This document shows, piece after piece, positions 33,422-41,198 of a stretch of DNA of 64,000 nucleotides. The stretch comes from Nocardioides sp. Root1257 (GTDB taxonomy: Bacteria; Actinomycetota; Actinomycetes; Propionibacteriales; Nocardioidaceae): positions 62,001-126,000 of the forward strand of contig NZ_LMDV01000012.1 of NCBI RefSeq assembly GCF_001425175.1, in the 5' to 3' direction. Below the pieces are notes generated by a model. The model was not told the origin of the DNA. It saw nothing but the letters and a program-made list of their open reading frames with translations, and made no database searches. The translations under genes and the position numbers were made by a program. The first letter of the stretch is position 1; every line of letters starts with the position of its first letter.

Positions 33422-35549
33422 CGGCGTCACGCCGGGCAGTCGACCGTCGCCTCCGGCGGCTCCGAGCCCCGGTGAGGTCCGCCTGGTCGACCGAGGGCCT
33501 CGTGACGTAGGCGCGCTCGCCGGTGCCGGTGGGCAGGGCCGTCAGGACGCCGGATCTGACGAGGCTTCGGATCGTCTGGACGGGGACGCGGAGCCGTGCG
33601 GCGGCCTGGTCATGGGTGTAGCCGTCGGCCTCGAGCCGACGGCGGCGGGCGACCCAGGCGGTGAGGCCGGCGCGGGTCTGCTCGGGCACCAGGGTGATCC
33701 TGCCGCGACGCTCCAGCGGCAGGCCGAGCCGGGCTGCGGCCTGGTGCAGGCTCGCGGCGCCGTAGTCGAGCTCGTCGGCGAGGTCGGCCATCGTGGTCCC
33801 GTCGCTGAGAGCGACTCGCAGCGCCTCGACGTCGGCAAGGGCTGCGCAGCGGCGGTCGGCGCGACCACCGGGAAGCGGCCGGCTGGGGAGCATGCCGTCG
33901 CGCAGCCAGCGGCGGACGGTGACGGCGCTCATGTTGAGGTAGGCGGCGACCTGGGCGGCGTCGAGCAGGTCGGTGCCGGCGTCGGTGGGGGTGATGAGCC
34001 AGTCAGCCTCGAGGAGCTGGGCGTCGATCTGGTCGGCGCGGCGGGCGAGCGCCGACTGATTGCCGGCGGTGCACCGCTCCAGCGTGGGCACCACCAGTCG
34101 GGTGGCGACCGGGGCCGGGAGGTCGGCATCCAAGGTGGCCTGCAGGGCGTCGGCGACCCTGAGCAGCGGTGCGGCGGCGGGGTCGTCGAGCAGGTAGTGG
34201 CGGTGGTGGACGTCGGTGCCGGCGGCGTGACCGAGGTGCCGCAGCCGGACCCATGCGGGGAGCTCGGCGACGGCGAGGTCGGTGCCGATGGTCTTGCGGA
34301 GGTCGTGCGGGATGGGCAGCTCGCAGCCGTCGACGAGGTCGCTGGACACGTCGAGTCCGGCCCGGGCGGCGGCCTTGGCGAACGCGGCCCGAAAGCTGCC
34401 CTGGCCTGACCCGGCTCCGGTGAGGTCGGGGATCAGGCGGGTGTTCGGGTCGACGTCACCGTTCGCGTCGGTGTGGAAGATCTCGATGGTGAGCCGGATT
34501 AGCCGCATCAGGGCGGCCGGGATCGGGACGAGCCGCACCGACTGCTCGGTCTTGACCCGGTCCACCTCGGTGCGCGCGACCAGGGTGCCGTCGGGCAGGC
34601 GCTCCCAGAACACGCGGCCGCCCTGCCGGGCGACCACCAGGAGCCCACGACCGGAGCCGTCGGGAACCGGAGCCGCGTCGGCGACGTGCAGTCCGAAGCA
34701 TTCGCTGATCCGCAGCCCGGAGAGCCGCAGCACCCAGAGGGTGAGCTGGTGCACGGCGTGCAGGTGAGCGGCGACGGCCGCGGTCTCGGCGAGGGTGATG
34801 GCCCGCTTGGGTGCCTTCTTGCGGGCGTCGGTCTTGGGGGTCTCGACGGTGTCGGGGTCGAACAGCGCCGGCTGGCCGAGGACCTTCCAGGCGTAGCGGA
34901 GCACCTTGTCGAGGGTCTGCCGGTGGTTGCGGACGCCTTGGGCGGAGTAGCCGCGGGGGAAGTCGGCGTTGTCGACCTGGTGGGCGGGGATCCGCTTGTT
35001 CAGGGGGCCGGTCTCGGTGCCGGCCCATTGGCACAGGATGCTGAGGTAGGCGTCGCGGGTCAGGGTGACGGGGCTGAGCCCGCGGGCGGTGAAGAACGCC
35101 CGGTCGAGTTTGTCGAGCAGGTCGCGCTCGGCGATCTCCCGGTCACCGCCGGCCTGGTGGCCGAGCACGTAGCGCTCGCGGAGGTAGGCGCTGGCGACCG
35201 CGCGGAAGGTGGCCGGAGCGTCGGTCTCCTGGGACACCGCGGACACGGCGTCGCCCCGGCCGCCACCGCCCTCGGCGTCACCGCCGGGCATGGACTGGTT
35301 CGCGGGTGCTTGCTGGCGGGCTTCGGCGGTTTCGGCCGCGTCGATGTGACGGGCGGTCTGCCAGTCCCGGGGGTGGGTGATGGGCGTCCCGCTCTGGTGG
35401 GCGGCGATCGCGTCGTCGAGCCACGCCTGGGCGGTGTCCCGGTCGGGGAAGGTGCCGCCGATGCGTCGGGTGCTGCCGGTGGCCTCGGGGAGGTCGGCGC
35501 GGAACCCGGTGGGGGTGGGCTTGATGCGGCCGGACAGTGGGCGTCCCAT
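33417..35549 (-). CDS. Tyrosine recombinase fused to two excisionase-like HTH domains
   Basis: A 710-residue site-specific recombinase. The N-terminus resembles an arm-binding domain (RIGGTFPDRDTAQAWLDDAI), a core-binding SAM-like domain follows, and the catalytic domain has LRLSGLRISECFGL (Arg), PHDLRKTIGT (His-x-x-Arg), LGHA and HRHYLL (Tyr). Most integrases end there at about 400-450 residues; this one continues for about 200 residues with two MerR/excisionase-type HTH modules: DAAQVAAYLNMSAVTVRRWL and YTHDQAAARLRVPVQTIRSLV. It follows the small HTH gene with one base between stop and start. Predicted to catalyse integration and excision at the nearby tRNA-like site. Confidence 0.9.
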   Translation of the reverse strand: MGRPLSGRIKPTPTGFRADLPEATGSTRRIGGTFPDRDTAQAWLDDAIAAHQSGTPITHPRDWQTARHIDAAETAEARQQAPANQSMPGGDAEGGGGRGDAVSAVSQETDAPATFRAVASAYLRERYVLGHQAGGDREIAERDLLDKLDRAFFTARGLSPVTLTRDAYLSILCQWAGTETGPLNKRIPAHQVDNADFPRGYSAQGVRNHRQTLDKVLRYAWKVLGQPALFDPDTVETPKTDARKKAPKRAITLAETAAVAAHLHAVHQLTLWVLRLSGLRISECFGLHVADAAPVPDGSGRGLLVVARQGGRVFWERLPDGTLVARTEVDRVKTEQSVRLVPIPAALMRLIRLTIEIFHTDANGDVDPNTRLIPDLTGAGSGQGSFRAAFAKAAARAGLDVSSDLVDGCELPIPHDLRKTIGTDLAVAELPAWVRLRHLGHAAGTDVHHRHYLLDDPAAAPLLRVADALQATLDADLPAPVATRLVVPTLERCTAGNQSALARRADQIDAQLLEADWLITPTDAGTDLLDAAQVAAYLNMSAVTVRRWLRDGMLPSRPLPGGRADRRCAALADVEALRVALSDGTTMADLADELDYGAASLHQAAARLGLPLERRGRITLVPEQTRAGLTAWVARRRRLEADGYTHDQAAARLRVPVQTIRSLVRSGVLTALPTGTGERAYVTRPSVDQADLTGARSRRRRRSTARRDAA

Positions 35550-35550
35550 C

Positions 35551-35994
35551 TCAGGCCGCCTTCAGGGCGCCGGCGCCGGTGCCGGTGATCAGGCCGCGGA
35601 GGAAGTCGCGCTCGTCGACGGCGCCGGCGAGCTGCGCCTCGAGGCCGGTGACCCGTGCCTGGAGGGCGGCGACCTGGAGGGCCAGGTCCTGGCGGGCGGT
35701 CTCCAGGGCGCCGGCCTCGCGGCCGTGCTTCGCGGTGGCGACGGTCTCGGCCACGTCGCGCAGCGCGTCGGCGCCCAGCAGGCCGGCGGCGACCAGCTCG
35801 GTGACGGGGATGAGGAGGGTGCCGCGGTTGTCGCCCTCGCGGGGGAACGTGCTCAGCGTGCCGTCCTCGATCCGGCGCTTGATGGTGTCGACGCTGGCAC
35901 CGGTCGCCTGCGCGGCCTCCTTCTTCGTCATCGCGGCGTCGGGCCGGTACTGCTGGGTGGGCTGCTGGGCGGGCTGGGTGGTGGGGACGGACAT
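35551..35994 (-). CDS. HTH protein with coiled coil, operon partner of the integrase
   Basis: A 147-residue protein. After a Gln/Pro-rich start there is an excisionase/MerR-type HTH (MTKKEAAQATGASVDTIKRR IEDGTL...) and then a long Ala/Glu/Leu-rich coiled coil (about residues 85-130) for dimerisation. It is the promoter-proximal gene of the two-gene integrase unit and is a good candidate for a directionality factor or regulator binding the repeats just upstream. Longer frames through the GC-repeat region upstream are rejected as low-complexity. Confidence 0.78.
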   Translation of the reverse strand: MSVPTTQPAQQPTQQYRPDAAMTKKEAAQATGASVDTIKRRIEDGTLSTFPREGDNRGTLLIPVTELVAAGLLGADALRDVAETVATAKHGREAGALETARQDLALQVAALQARVTGLEAQLAGAVDERDFLRGLITGTGAGALKAA

Positions 35995-36165
35995 CGGTGC
36001 TGCTCCTGCGTCGGGGTGATCGGACGCAGCAGACCGGTGCTCATCCGGACATCGGGGGCATTGTCGACCGCAACCGAGGGCAGACCCGGGGCAGACCTGG
36101 GACGGGGCGCCCTCCCCCATCACCCACGCAGGCACCCGGACCGGGGGCGGCACCGGGGCGGCGGC

Positions 36166-36299
36166 TGCCCCCGGTTGCCCCGGATCTGCCCCCGGTCTGC
36201 GCCCGACTCGACAGCGCGACGACCGACTCGTGGCCGTCGGCACCGGGGGCGGGGTCGGGGCCGGTCGGGGGCAACCGGGGCCACGAGGGGCAACCGGGG
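36166..36299. repeat. GC-rich region with three copies of a 13-bp element
   Basis: GGGGCAACCGGGG occurs at 36268-36280 and 36287-36299 as direct repeats 19 bp apart and, inverted, at 36169-36181. The whole 36040-36310 stretch is unusually rich in CCGGGG tracts. Position between the integrase operon and the tRNA fragment suggests arm-type integrase or HTH-protein binding sites of an attachment region. Confidence 0.65.
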
Positions 36300-36383
36300 G
36301 CACGCCGGACCAGGTTCGCGACACAAACGCGCCACAAACCCGGTCCGAGAGAACGGCCCTGGGACCCAGACGGCCCGAAATGC

Positions 36384-36414
36384 ACAGGACCCCAGCCGGG
36401 GGCTGGGGTCCTGT
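36384..36414 (-). terminator. Hairpin terminator next to tRNA fragment
   Basis: A perfect 14-bp inverted repeat (ACAGGACCCCAGCC / GGCTGGGGTCCTGT) with a 3-nt loop, 24 bp beyond the 3' end of the tRNA fragment on the minus strand. This is where a tRNA terminator would be. Confidence 0.75.
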
Positions 36415-36437
36415 CAGGCTCTGCAAGCCTTGATTTG

Positions 36438-36471
36438 TAGCGGGGGCAGGATTTGAACCTGCGACCTCTGG
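36438..36471 (-). other. tRNA 3'-end fragment, probable attachment site core
   Basis: On the minus strand these 34 nt form a complete T arm (GCAGG TTCAAAT CCTGC) followed by an acceptor 3' strand CCCCGCT and discriminator A. The 5' part of a tRNA is absent: no matching acceptor 5' strand or anticodon arm is found to the right. From memory it most resembles the end of an actinobacterial initiator tRNA-Met. Integrating elements commonly use tRNA 3' ends as attB, and this fragment sits 0.9 kb from an integrase gene. Confidence 0.75.
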
Positions 36472-36637
36472 ACAAGATCGGAGGCCCTCGCCGGGCCACC
36501 TCAGACTCTGGATTCCCCTGGAGAACCTCGGGTTGTTGAGGAGGTTCCCCATCGGACGCCTTCAACTCTATCGGACCATCTCGGGTCCCTTGCCGGTCAT
36601 ATCTGATGACATTTCGATGACCTCTCGAATCGCTCGA

Positions 36638-37075
36638 TCACGCGTCGCCTTGGCCGGCGTCGGGCTGGCGGAGCGACAAGGGCCGGATGCCGGTAGGGCT
36701 CATCGCCAGCGCCCAAGGGCCGGCGCCGCGCTTGGTGATCTCTCGCTGCAGGCGCTCCTCATGTCGCAGGAACAGCTCGACCTGCTCGCGTGGGCCGAGG
36801 TCCTGCTTGGCGCCGATCCAGACCGAGCGGATGCCGTGCTCCCAATACGCCCGAAGCTCGGCCGGGCGACTTCGGATCCGACGGTCCCGGGTCACGACGA
36901 TGAGCCTCCGGCGCGCGATGACCGGCATCCAGTCCAGATCGAGTGTGCCGACCGGTACCTCAGGCAGGTCGTCGTGGCCGGGGTAGACAACGTCGTCTCG
37001 GCCAGCACGCCGCAGGAGCTTGCCGAGGCCCAGGGTGTTCTCGTCGGTGAAGTACACCGGCGCCTGGGTCGACAT
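36638..37075 (-). CDS. PIN-like toxin (DUF5615 / VapC45-like)
   Basis: A 145-residue protein with the PIN-like acidic pattern: VYFTDENTLGLGKLLRRAG at the N-terminus, a central DLDWMPVIARRRLIVVTRDRRI and C-terminal helices. This is the short PIN variant found in toxin-antitoxin pairs with DUF433 antitoxins. It starts 2 bp after the stop of the DUF433 gene. Probably a ribonuclease acting on tRNA or mRNA; the substrate is not predictable. Confidence 0.8.
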   Translation of the reverse strand: MSTQAPVYFTDENTLGLGKLLRRAGRDDVVYPGHDDLPEVPVGTLDLDWMPVIARRRLIVVTRDRRIRSRPAELRAYWEHGIRSVWIGAKQDLGPREQVELFLRHEERLQREITKRGAGPWALAMSPTGIRPLSLRQPDAGQGDA

Positions 37076-37077
37076 GA

Positions 37078-37752
37078 TCAGGCTGCGCGCTCAGCACCTG
37101 CGATGAGCTCGAATCGGATTGCTTCATCGACCTGCTCGAGACTCAGGTCGTAGAGATCGGCAAGGTCGTCGCGACTGGTGCCAGCGCGGTAGTCCTCAGC
37201 GAGCGCATCTGTCCGAACATTGCGCACAGCAGGCTGTCCAAAAGCGCGCCGCGGATCCATCACCACGTCGGGCGTCCGCAGATCGGGGCGAAGCAGCCCG
37301 GCCACGTTGTCGGCATACTCCACAGCAGAGCTGAACCGCTGCGCGGCAGGACTTAGGAGGTACTGACCATCGCGCACCACAACGAGCTGAAGGCTGCGCT
37401 CCAGGCCGACCTCCTGCTGCACCACCTGGACGAGCTCACGACCCTCGACATCGAGCAACGGTCGCGCGTGCGCCAGCGGGTACCGGCCGAATTCCTCGCG
37501 CAACTTCAGGATCGCAGGGCGCATCCGCTGCACGGTCACCCTCATGTTACGGAACTCCGCAAGCAGCCGCGCTTCGACCATCTCCCCCCAAGTCACCGAA
37601 TCAGTGCCCGACGGCTCCTGACGGAGAACAGGGTCGTAGAAACGCCCTTGACGCTCGTATCCCTCAAGCCAACGACGAGCTGTACCCGCGTGCAGGCCAA
37701 CGAGACGATCCACGTCGGAGTACGAGTAGATCGCACGATCAAGGAGAGACAC
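37078..37752 (-). CDS. DUF433-type antitoxin with N-terminal HTH
   Basis: A 224-residue protein. The N-terminal part (YSYSDVDRLVGLHAGTARRWLEGYER) is a MerR-like HTH, and the C-terminal 60 residues (RRAFGQPAVRNVRTDALAEDYRAGTSRDDLADLYDLSLEQVDEAIRFE) are a DUF433 unit. It is translated just before the PIN toxin, as expected of the neutralising partner and autorepressor. Several in-frame GTG codons occur (37752, 37758); none has a convincing ribosome site. Confidence 0.8.
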   Translation of the reverse strand: MSLLDRAIYSYSDVDRLVGLHAGTARRWLEGYERQGRFYDPVLRQEPSGTDSVTWGEMVEARLLAEFRNMRVTVQRMRPAILKLREEFGRYPLAHARPLLDVEGRELVQVVQQEVGLERSLQLVVVRDGQYLLSPAAQRFSSAVEYADNVAGLLRPDLRTPDVVMDPRRAFGQPAVRNVRTDALAEDYRAGTSRDDLADLYDLSLEQVDEAIRFELIAGAERAA

Positions 37753-38093
37753 GGCCACACCGACATCTTGGCACCCGTCGCCATCCGCGACGACCCAGTT
37801 CGTCCGTGTCGCGGCCAGAACCGCAAGGCGCGAGTCAGAGACTCGGCCGACCACCCCAGGGCCGAGGACCCAGAGATCCCATCCGAAGCCAACTGATGAT
37901 GCAGCCACCTGGTCACCGCCCACTGTGGCACAACATGGTGGCCCACCGCTCGTGACCTTCCACGGAGGGCTCCAGTCACCGGACGCTCCTCCACCGCCTC
38001 GGGGCGGGTCACCAAGCGAGCCCGTTTCACCCTGCAAGGCAGTCCCGCGCCAAATACATGGCCGGGTGCCCAGCGCCTGCAAGGATCGCGCTC
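37753..38093. other. Divergent intergenic region
   Basis: About 340 bp between the antitoxin start and the next gene on the plus strand. It should contain both promoters; no clear boxes or repeats were found. Confidence 0.4.
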
Positions 38094-38912
38094 GTGACAT
38101 CGAGCGGGTGGGTGGACGCGGCGCAGGTCTCCAGCGGGTTCGCGGCGCTCGCCGCGGTGTGGCTTTCGGTGGTGACTGCGCGATCCGCGCGACGGGTGCC
38201 GCTGACGGACGCCTACATGGGGGCGTGGCAGTCCATCCTCGATGTCCTGGCGATCGCGACGGACGTCAGCCGCTCGGAGCCGCCCCCCAAGGACGATTCG
38301 GACCGGCTTCTCCAGCGAGTCAGGGCCGCGGACCACCAACTTTCGGTGATCGAAGCGACCTTGCGGGTCCGCGTCTACGGCCGAGCCATTCGCCTCGACC
38401 TGATTAACCTCCTGATCGACGTGCTGTACGACAACCCCGAAATCCGCGACATCGACGGTACGTGGATGACGCTGGAAGACATGCCGCGGGCGACATGGGC
38501 GGACTGCTCCGACGAGGACTGGGTGCGCGTCATTAACTCGATCCCGTTCGCTTCAATGCTGGTGAGCGAAGTCTGGGATTTGCCCGGCCGGCCATGGGAC
38601 ACCGAGCAGGGCTTGCTGCGGTGGTATTACCCGACCGTCCTGCAAGGGCTCAACGCGCGTACCTCGGTGACGGCACCGACCGCCTCTCCTCAACTTCAGT
38701 TGGCCTTCATGCTCGGTGCCTACGTGGACGCATTCCTACTCCCATGGATTCGAGACGCGTCCCGCGAAGCACTCATGGGGCGGATCGGCTGGCGCGGCCA
38801 CCGGATGCTGTGGGCACAGCGACGTCACCGTTGGGGCTACGCGCCGCCTTGGCGCCGGCGGTCCGTCTACGGCGGACTGGCCTTGTTCAACCCGACCAAT
38901 CCCGACAGATAG
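38094..38912 (+). CDS. Membrane-anchored hypothetical protein
   Basis: A 272-residue protein with one N-terminal membrane segment (VSSGFAALAAVWLSVVTA) followed by RSARR and a helical cytoplasmic domain rich in Trp and Leu. AAGGA before the GTG supports the start. No domain recognised. It lies between a toxin-antitoxin pair and the OLD/UvrD cassette and ends convergent to the helicase, about 400 bp away. Confidence 0.6.
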   Translation: MTSSGWVDAAQVSSGFAALAAVWLSVVTARSARRVPLTDAYMGAWQSILDVLAIATDVSRSEPPPKDDSDRLLQRVRAADHQLSVIEATLRVRVYGRAIRLDLINLLIDVLYDNPEIRDIDGTWMTLEDMPRATWADCSDEDWVRVINSIPFASMLVSEVWDLPGRPWDTEQGLLRWYYPTVLQGLNARTSVTAPTASPQLQLAFMLGAYVDAFLLPWIRDASREALMGRIGWRGHRMLWAQRRHRWGYAPPWRRRSVYGGLALFNPTNPDR

Positions 38913-39317
38913 GCCGGTCGGGCAGCAAGGGCCGATGTCGCGCGAGGGCAGTCCCGCCGCTAGAAACTTGCTCGTCCTGCCCAGGCCACAGATGCCCTCG
39001 TCCACCTCGCGGGCGCCGGCCGCCTCGATGCCTGCCGATGTTTGCTTCATTTCGCCGCCTGCGCCGGCGCAGCTGAGCCGACGGGATCGGCCGACCAGCG
39101 CGTGGCCAAGCTCACCGGTTCTCCCTGTCACGGATGAGGCCGGCTTGGACGCTGTGCAGGCCGAGGGGCTGGAATGGTGAATTCGCAAACTTCCAGAAGA
39201 ACGACCACGTCATGGCCGCCATTCCCGCATGCGGTTCACCGACAGCAGCCGTCGAACCTGCAATACGAGTTCTCCGGAGCGAGTCCGGCCAGTAACCGGT
39301 GTGCGATCCGCCAACGG
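38913..39317. other. Intergenic stretch between convergent genes
   Basis: About 400 bp with short open frames on both strands but no supported gene, and no strong hairpin recognised. Confidence 0.4.
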
Positions 39318-41198
39318 TCAGGCCAGAGGTGACAGATCATCGACGGTGAGAACCTGAACATGCTGCCCAATCGCTGACTGGCGAACTGCCTCGGCGGCCC
39401 GAGCCACGTCATCGGAGAACAAGACGACAGCGAGTGACTCCCGCGCACGAGAGACGCAGACGTAGAACAGCCTGCGCGTCCGCTCGATCGCAGAGTCGAC
39501 ACCTCTCGATTGGTTGTCGACATCGGTGGCCGACAGATCCTTCAAGCCGAGGAACTTGTCATACGAGTAGAGCGAGTACCGCCCCTCATTGTCGTCGAGG
39601 ACGACAATGACGCGCTCGAACTCGGATCCCTTTGTTCCGTGCTGCGTGGAGTACGGCGACTCCTGCTTCACGTAGGTGTAGTAGCCCTCCAACTCGGACA
39701 GGACGCACTCGGCCATGGCGTTCAATACGTCGACAACCCGCTCGTCGAGGACGACGTCACCGTGTTCGCCATCCGGGTAAAGGTACGCAGCCATCCGAGG
39801 GTCGAGTTCGATGAGTTCACTATTGGCTGCACTGCGGAGCAGGTCGCCCAGCTTCGCTGTGCTCGGATCTGCTGCGAGTTGGCGTAACTCCTCAACGGCT
39901 GCCTTGCTTGATGCGAGTGCGGCCTTGAGCTGCCGGGATGCCTGCCCCACACGCACAAGCGGACTGCTCTCTCTCAGTACCGCCAGAACGGCGGGCGAAC
40001 TGGCCTCCTTCGCGAGGCAGAGCGGCAGGATCACGTCTCTGAATGGAGTCAGGGGCCACGCGTTGCCTTCGTCGAATGCGTCTCCGAGGCTACTGGACTT
40101 GTTGTCGTGGAACGACGCGTACAGGTTCTCGAAGCCGAGACGCTTGGCTGCCATGCGGTGCACGATCATCAGGATCTTGGAGCCGCCCTCGTGTGCGCTG
40201 CGAGTCCAGTTCCCTGAGGTGCTGTGTTGGTCCAGCCAAACACGAACGAGTTCCAGTCGGTCGCTACGTTGGTCGTCTGACGGAAGAACGAAGCAGAATG
40301 CTTCTCCTGCGGGCTGCTCCGACAGACCGCTCACTTGCTGGAGCGTGTCACCTTCGGCACGTACAGCATTGACGCAGGCCAACACCCGCCGCGAAGACCG
40401 GAAGTTCTGAGGCTTGTCGACGTTGACCCAGCCAGGCTCCAGCGACACCGAGACAACGCCCTGCTGATAGATCTGCTGCATCGGGTCGCCGAAGAAGCCG
40501 AGGCACATCTTCCCGGCCGCGAGCGACCAAACGTGCTTCAACGCTTCAACGACCTCGGGAAAGGTGTCCTGGCTCTCGTCCACAAAGATGAACGGGAACT
40601 GGCGACCGACAAGCTGCGCCAGCAGCCTTCGTTCAAGGATCATCTCCGGCACCATCTTGATGATGTCGGCATGGCCAACGATGCCCCGGGCGTAGTCAGC
40701 CCCGATGCCGTAGGTCCACCGCTTGACGCCCTTTACGGCGGCCTGTTGGTGTTGACGCTTCTCGAGAGCCGCCGCGTCGTTGTCCTTTGTCGTCTGACGC
40801 GTGCCGGGCTTGTAGTTCGCTTGCTTCTCGAGAAGCCCGGCGATCTGCTCATCGATGCGGGTCGCAACCCAGAGGCCGATGTCTTTCTGGAACGGCTTGG
40901 CCAACGCCCACAAGAAGCTATGGATCGTAGAGACGGAGGCGAGAGGATCGTTGCCGATCTCCTCGTGAATTTCCCGCGCGGCAATTTCTGTGTAGGTGAT
41001 GCAGGCGACGCGCTGCGTCTTTGCGAGCAGCGAAGGCCCGCGGGTTCTCGTTACATGTGCCAGCGCCTTCACTAGCGACGTGGTCTTGCCTGATCCTGCG
41101 CCAGCTACGACAGTGAACCCGATCAGGTGATCCTGGTTCAGAATCTCTCGAATCTGGCGATCGGCGTCGGTGTCAGGCGCGTCGACTCGTGACGTCAT
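39318..41198 (-). CDS. UvrD/PcrA-like superfamily 1 helicase (GajB-like)
   Basis: A 626-residue SF1A helicase. Motif I is GAGSGKTT (33-40), Ia CITYTEIAAREI, motif II FIFVDESQDT (204-212), motif III GDPMQQIY (237-244), and late motifs TQHGTKGSEFERVIVV and RRLFYVCVSRARESLAVVL are intact. Its ATG overlaps the stop of the OLD-nuclease gene (ATGA). A UvrD-like helicase coupled to an OLD-TOPRIM nuclease defines the Gabija anti-phage arrangement (GajA plus GajB), although both proteins here are about 130 residues longer than the well-studied pair. Confidence 0.9.
   Translation of the reverse strand: MTSRVDAPDTDADRQIREILNQDHLIGFTVVAGAGSGKTTSLVKALAHVTRTRGPSLLAKTQRVACITYTEIAAREIHEEIGNDPLASVSTIHSFLWALAKPFQKDIGLWVATRIDEQIAGLLEKQANYKPGTRQTTKDNDAAALEKRQHQQAAVKGVKRWTYGIGADYARGIVGHADIIKMVPEMILERRLLAQLVGRQFPFIFVDESQDTFPEVVEALKHVWSLAAGKMCLGFFGDPMQQIYQQGVVSVSLEPGWVNVDKPQNFRSSRRVLACVNAVRAEGDTLQQVSGLSEQPAGEAFCFVLPSDDQRSDRLELVRVWLDQHSTSGNWTRSAHEGGSKILMIVHRMAAKRLGFENLYASFHDNKSSSLGDAFDEGNAWPLTPFRDVILPLCLAKEASSPAVLAVLRESSPLVRVGQASRQLKAALASSKAAVEELRQLAADPSTAKLGDLLRSAANSELIELDPRMAAYLYPDGEHGDVVLDERVVDVLNAMAECVLSELEGYYTYVKQESPYSTQHGTKGSEFERVIVVLDDNEGRYSLYSYDKFLGLKDLSATDVDNQSRGVDSAIERTRRLFYVCVSRARESLAVVLFSDDVARAAEAVRQSAIGQHVQVLTVDDLSPLA

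Noticed and set aside
36430..36560. Possible complete tRNA gene
   Set aside because: Only the T arm and acceptor 3' strand are present; no matching 5' acceptor strand, D arm or anticodon arm could be built upstream on the minus strand.
36041..36565. Frames through the GC-repeat block near the tRNA fragment
   Set aside because: Low-complexity Pro/Gly/Arg translations crossing the terminator and tRNA fragment; better explained as non-coding attachment region.
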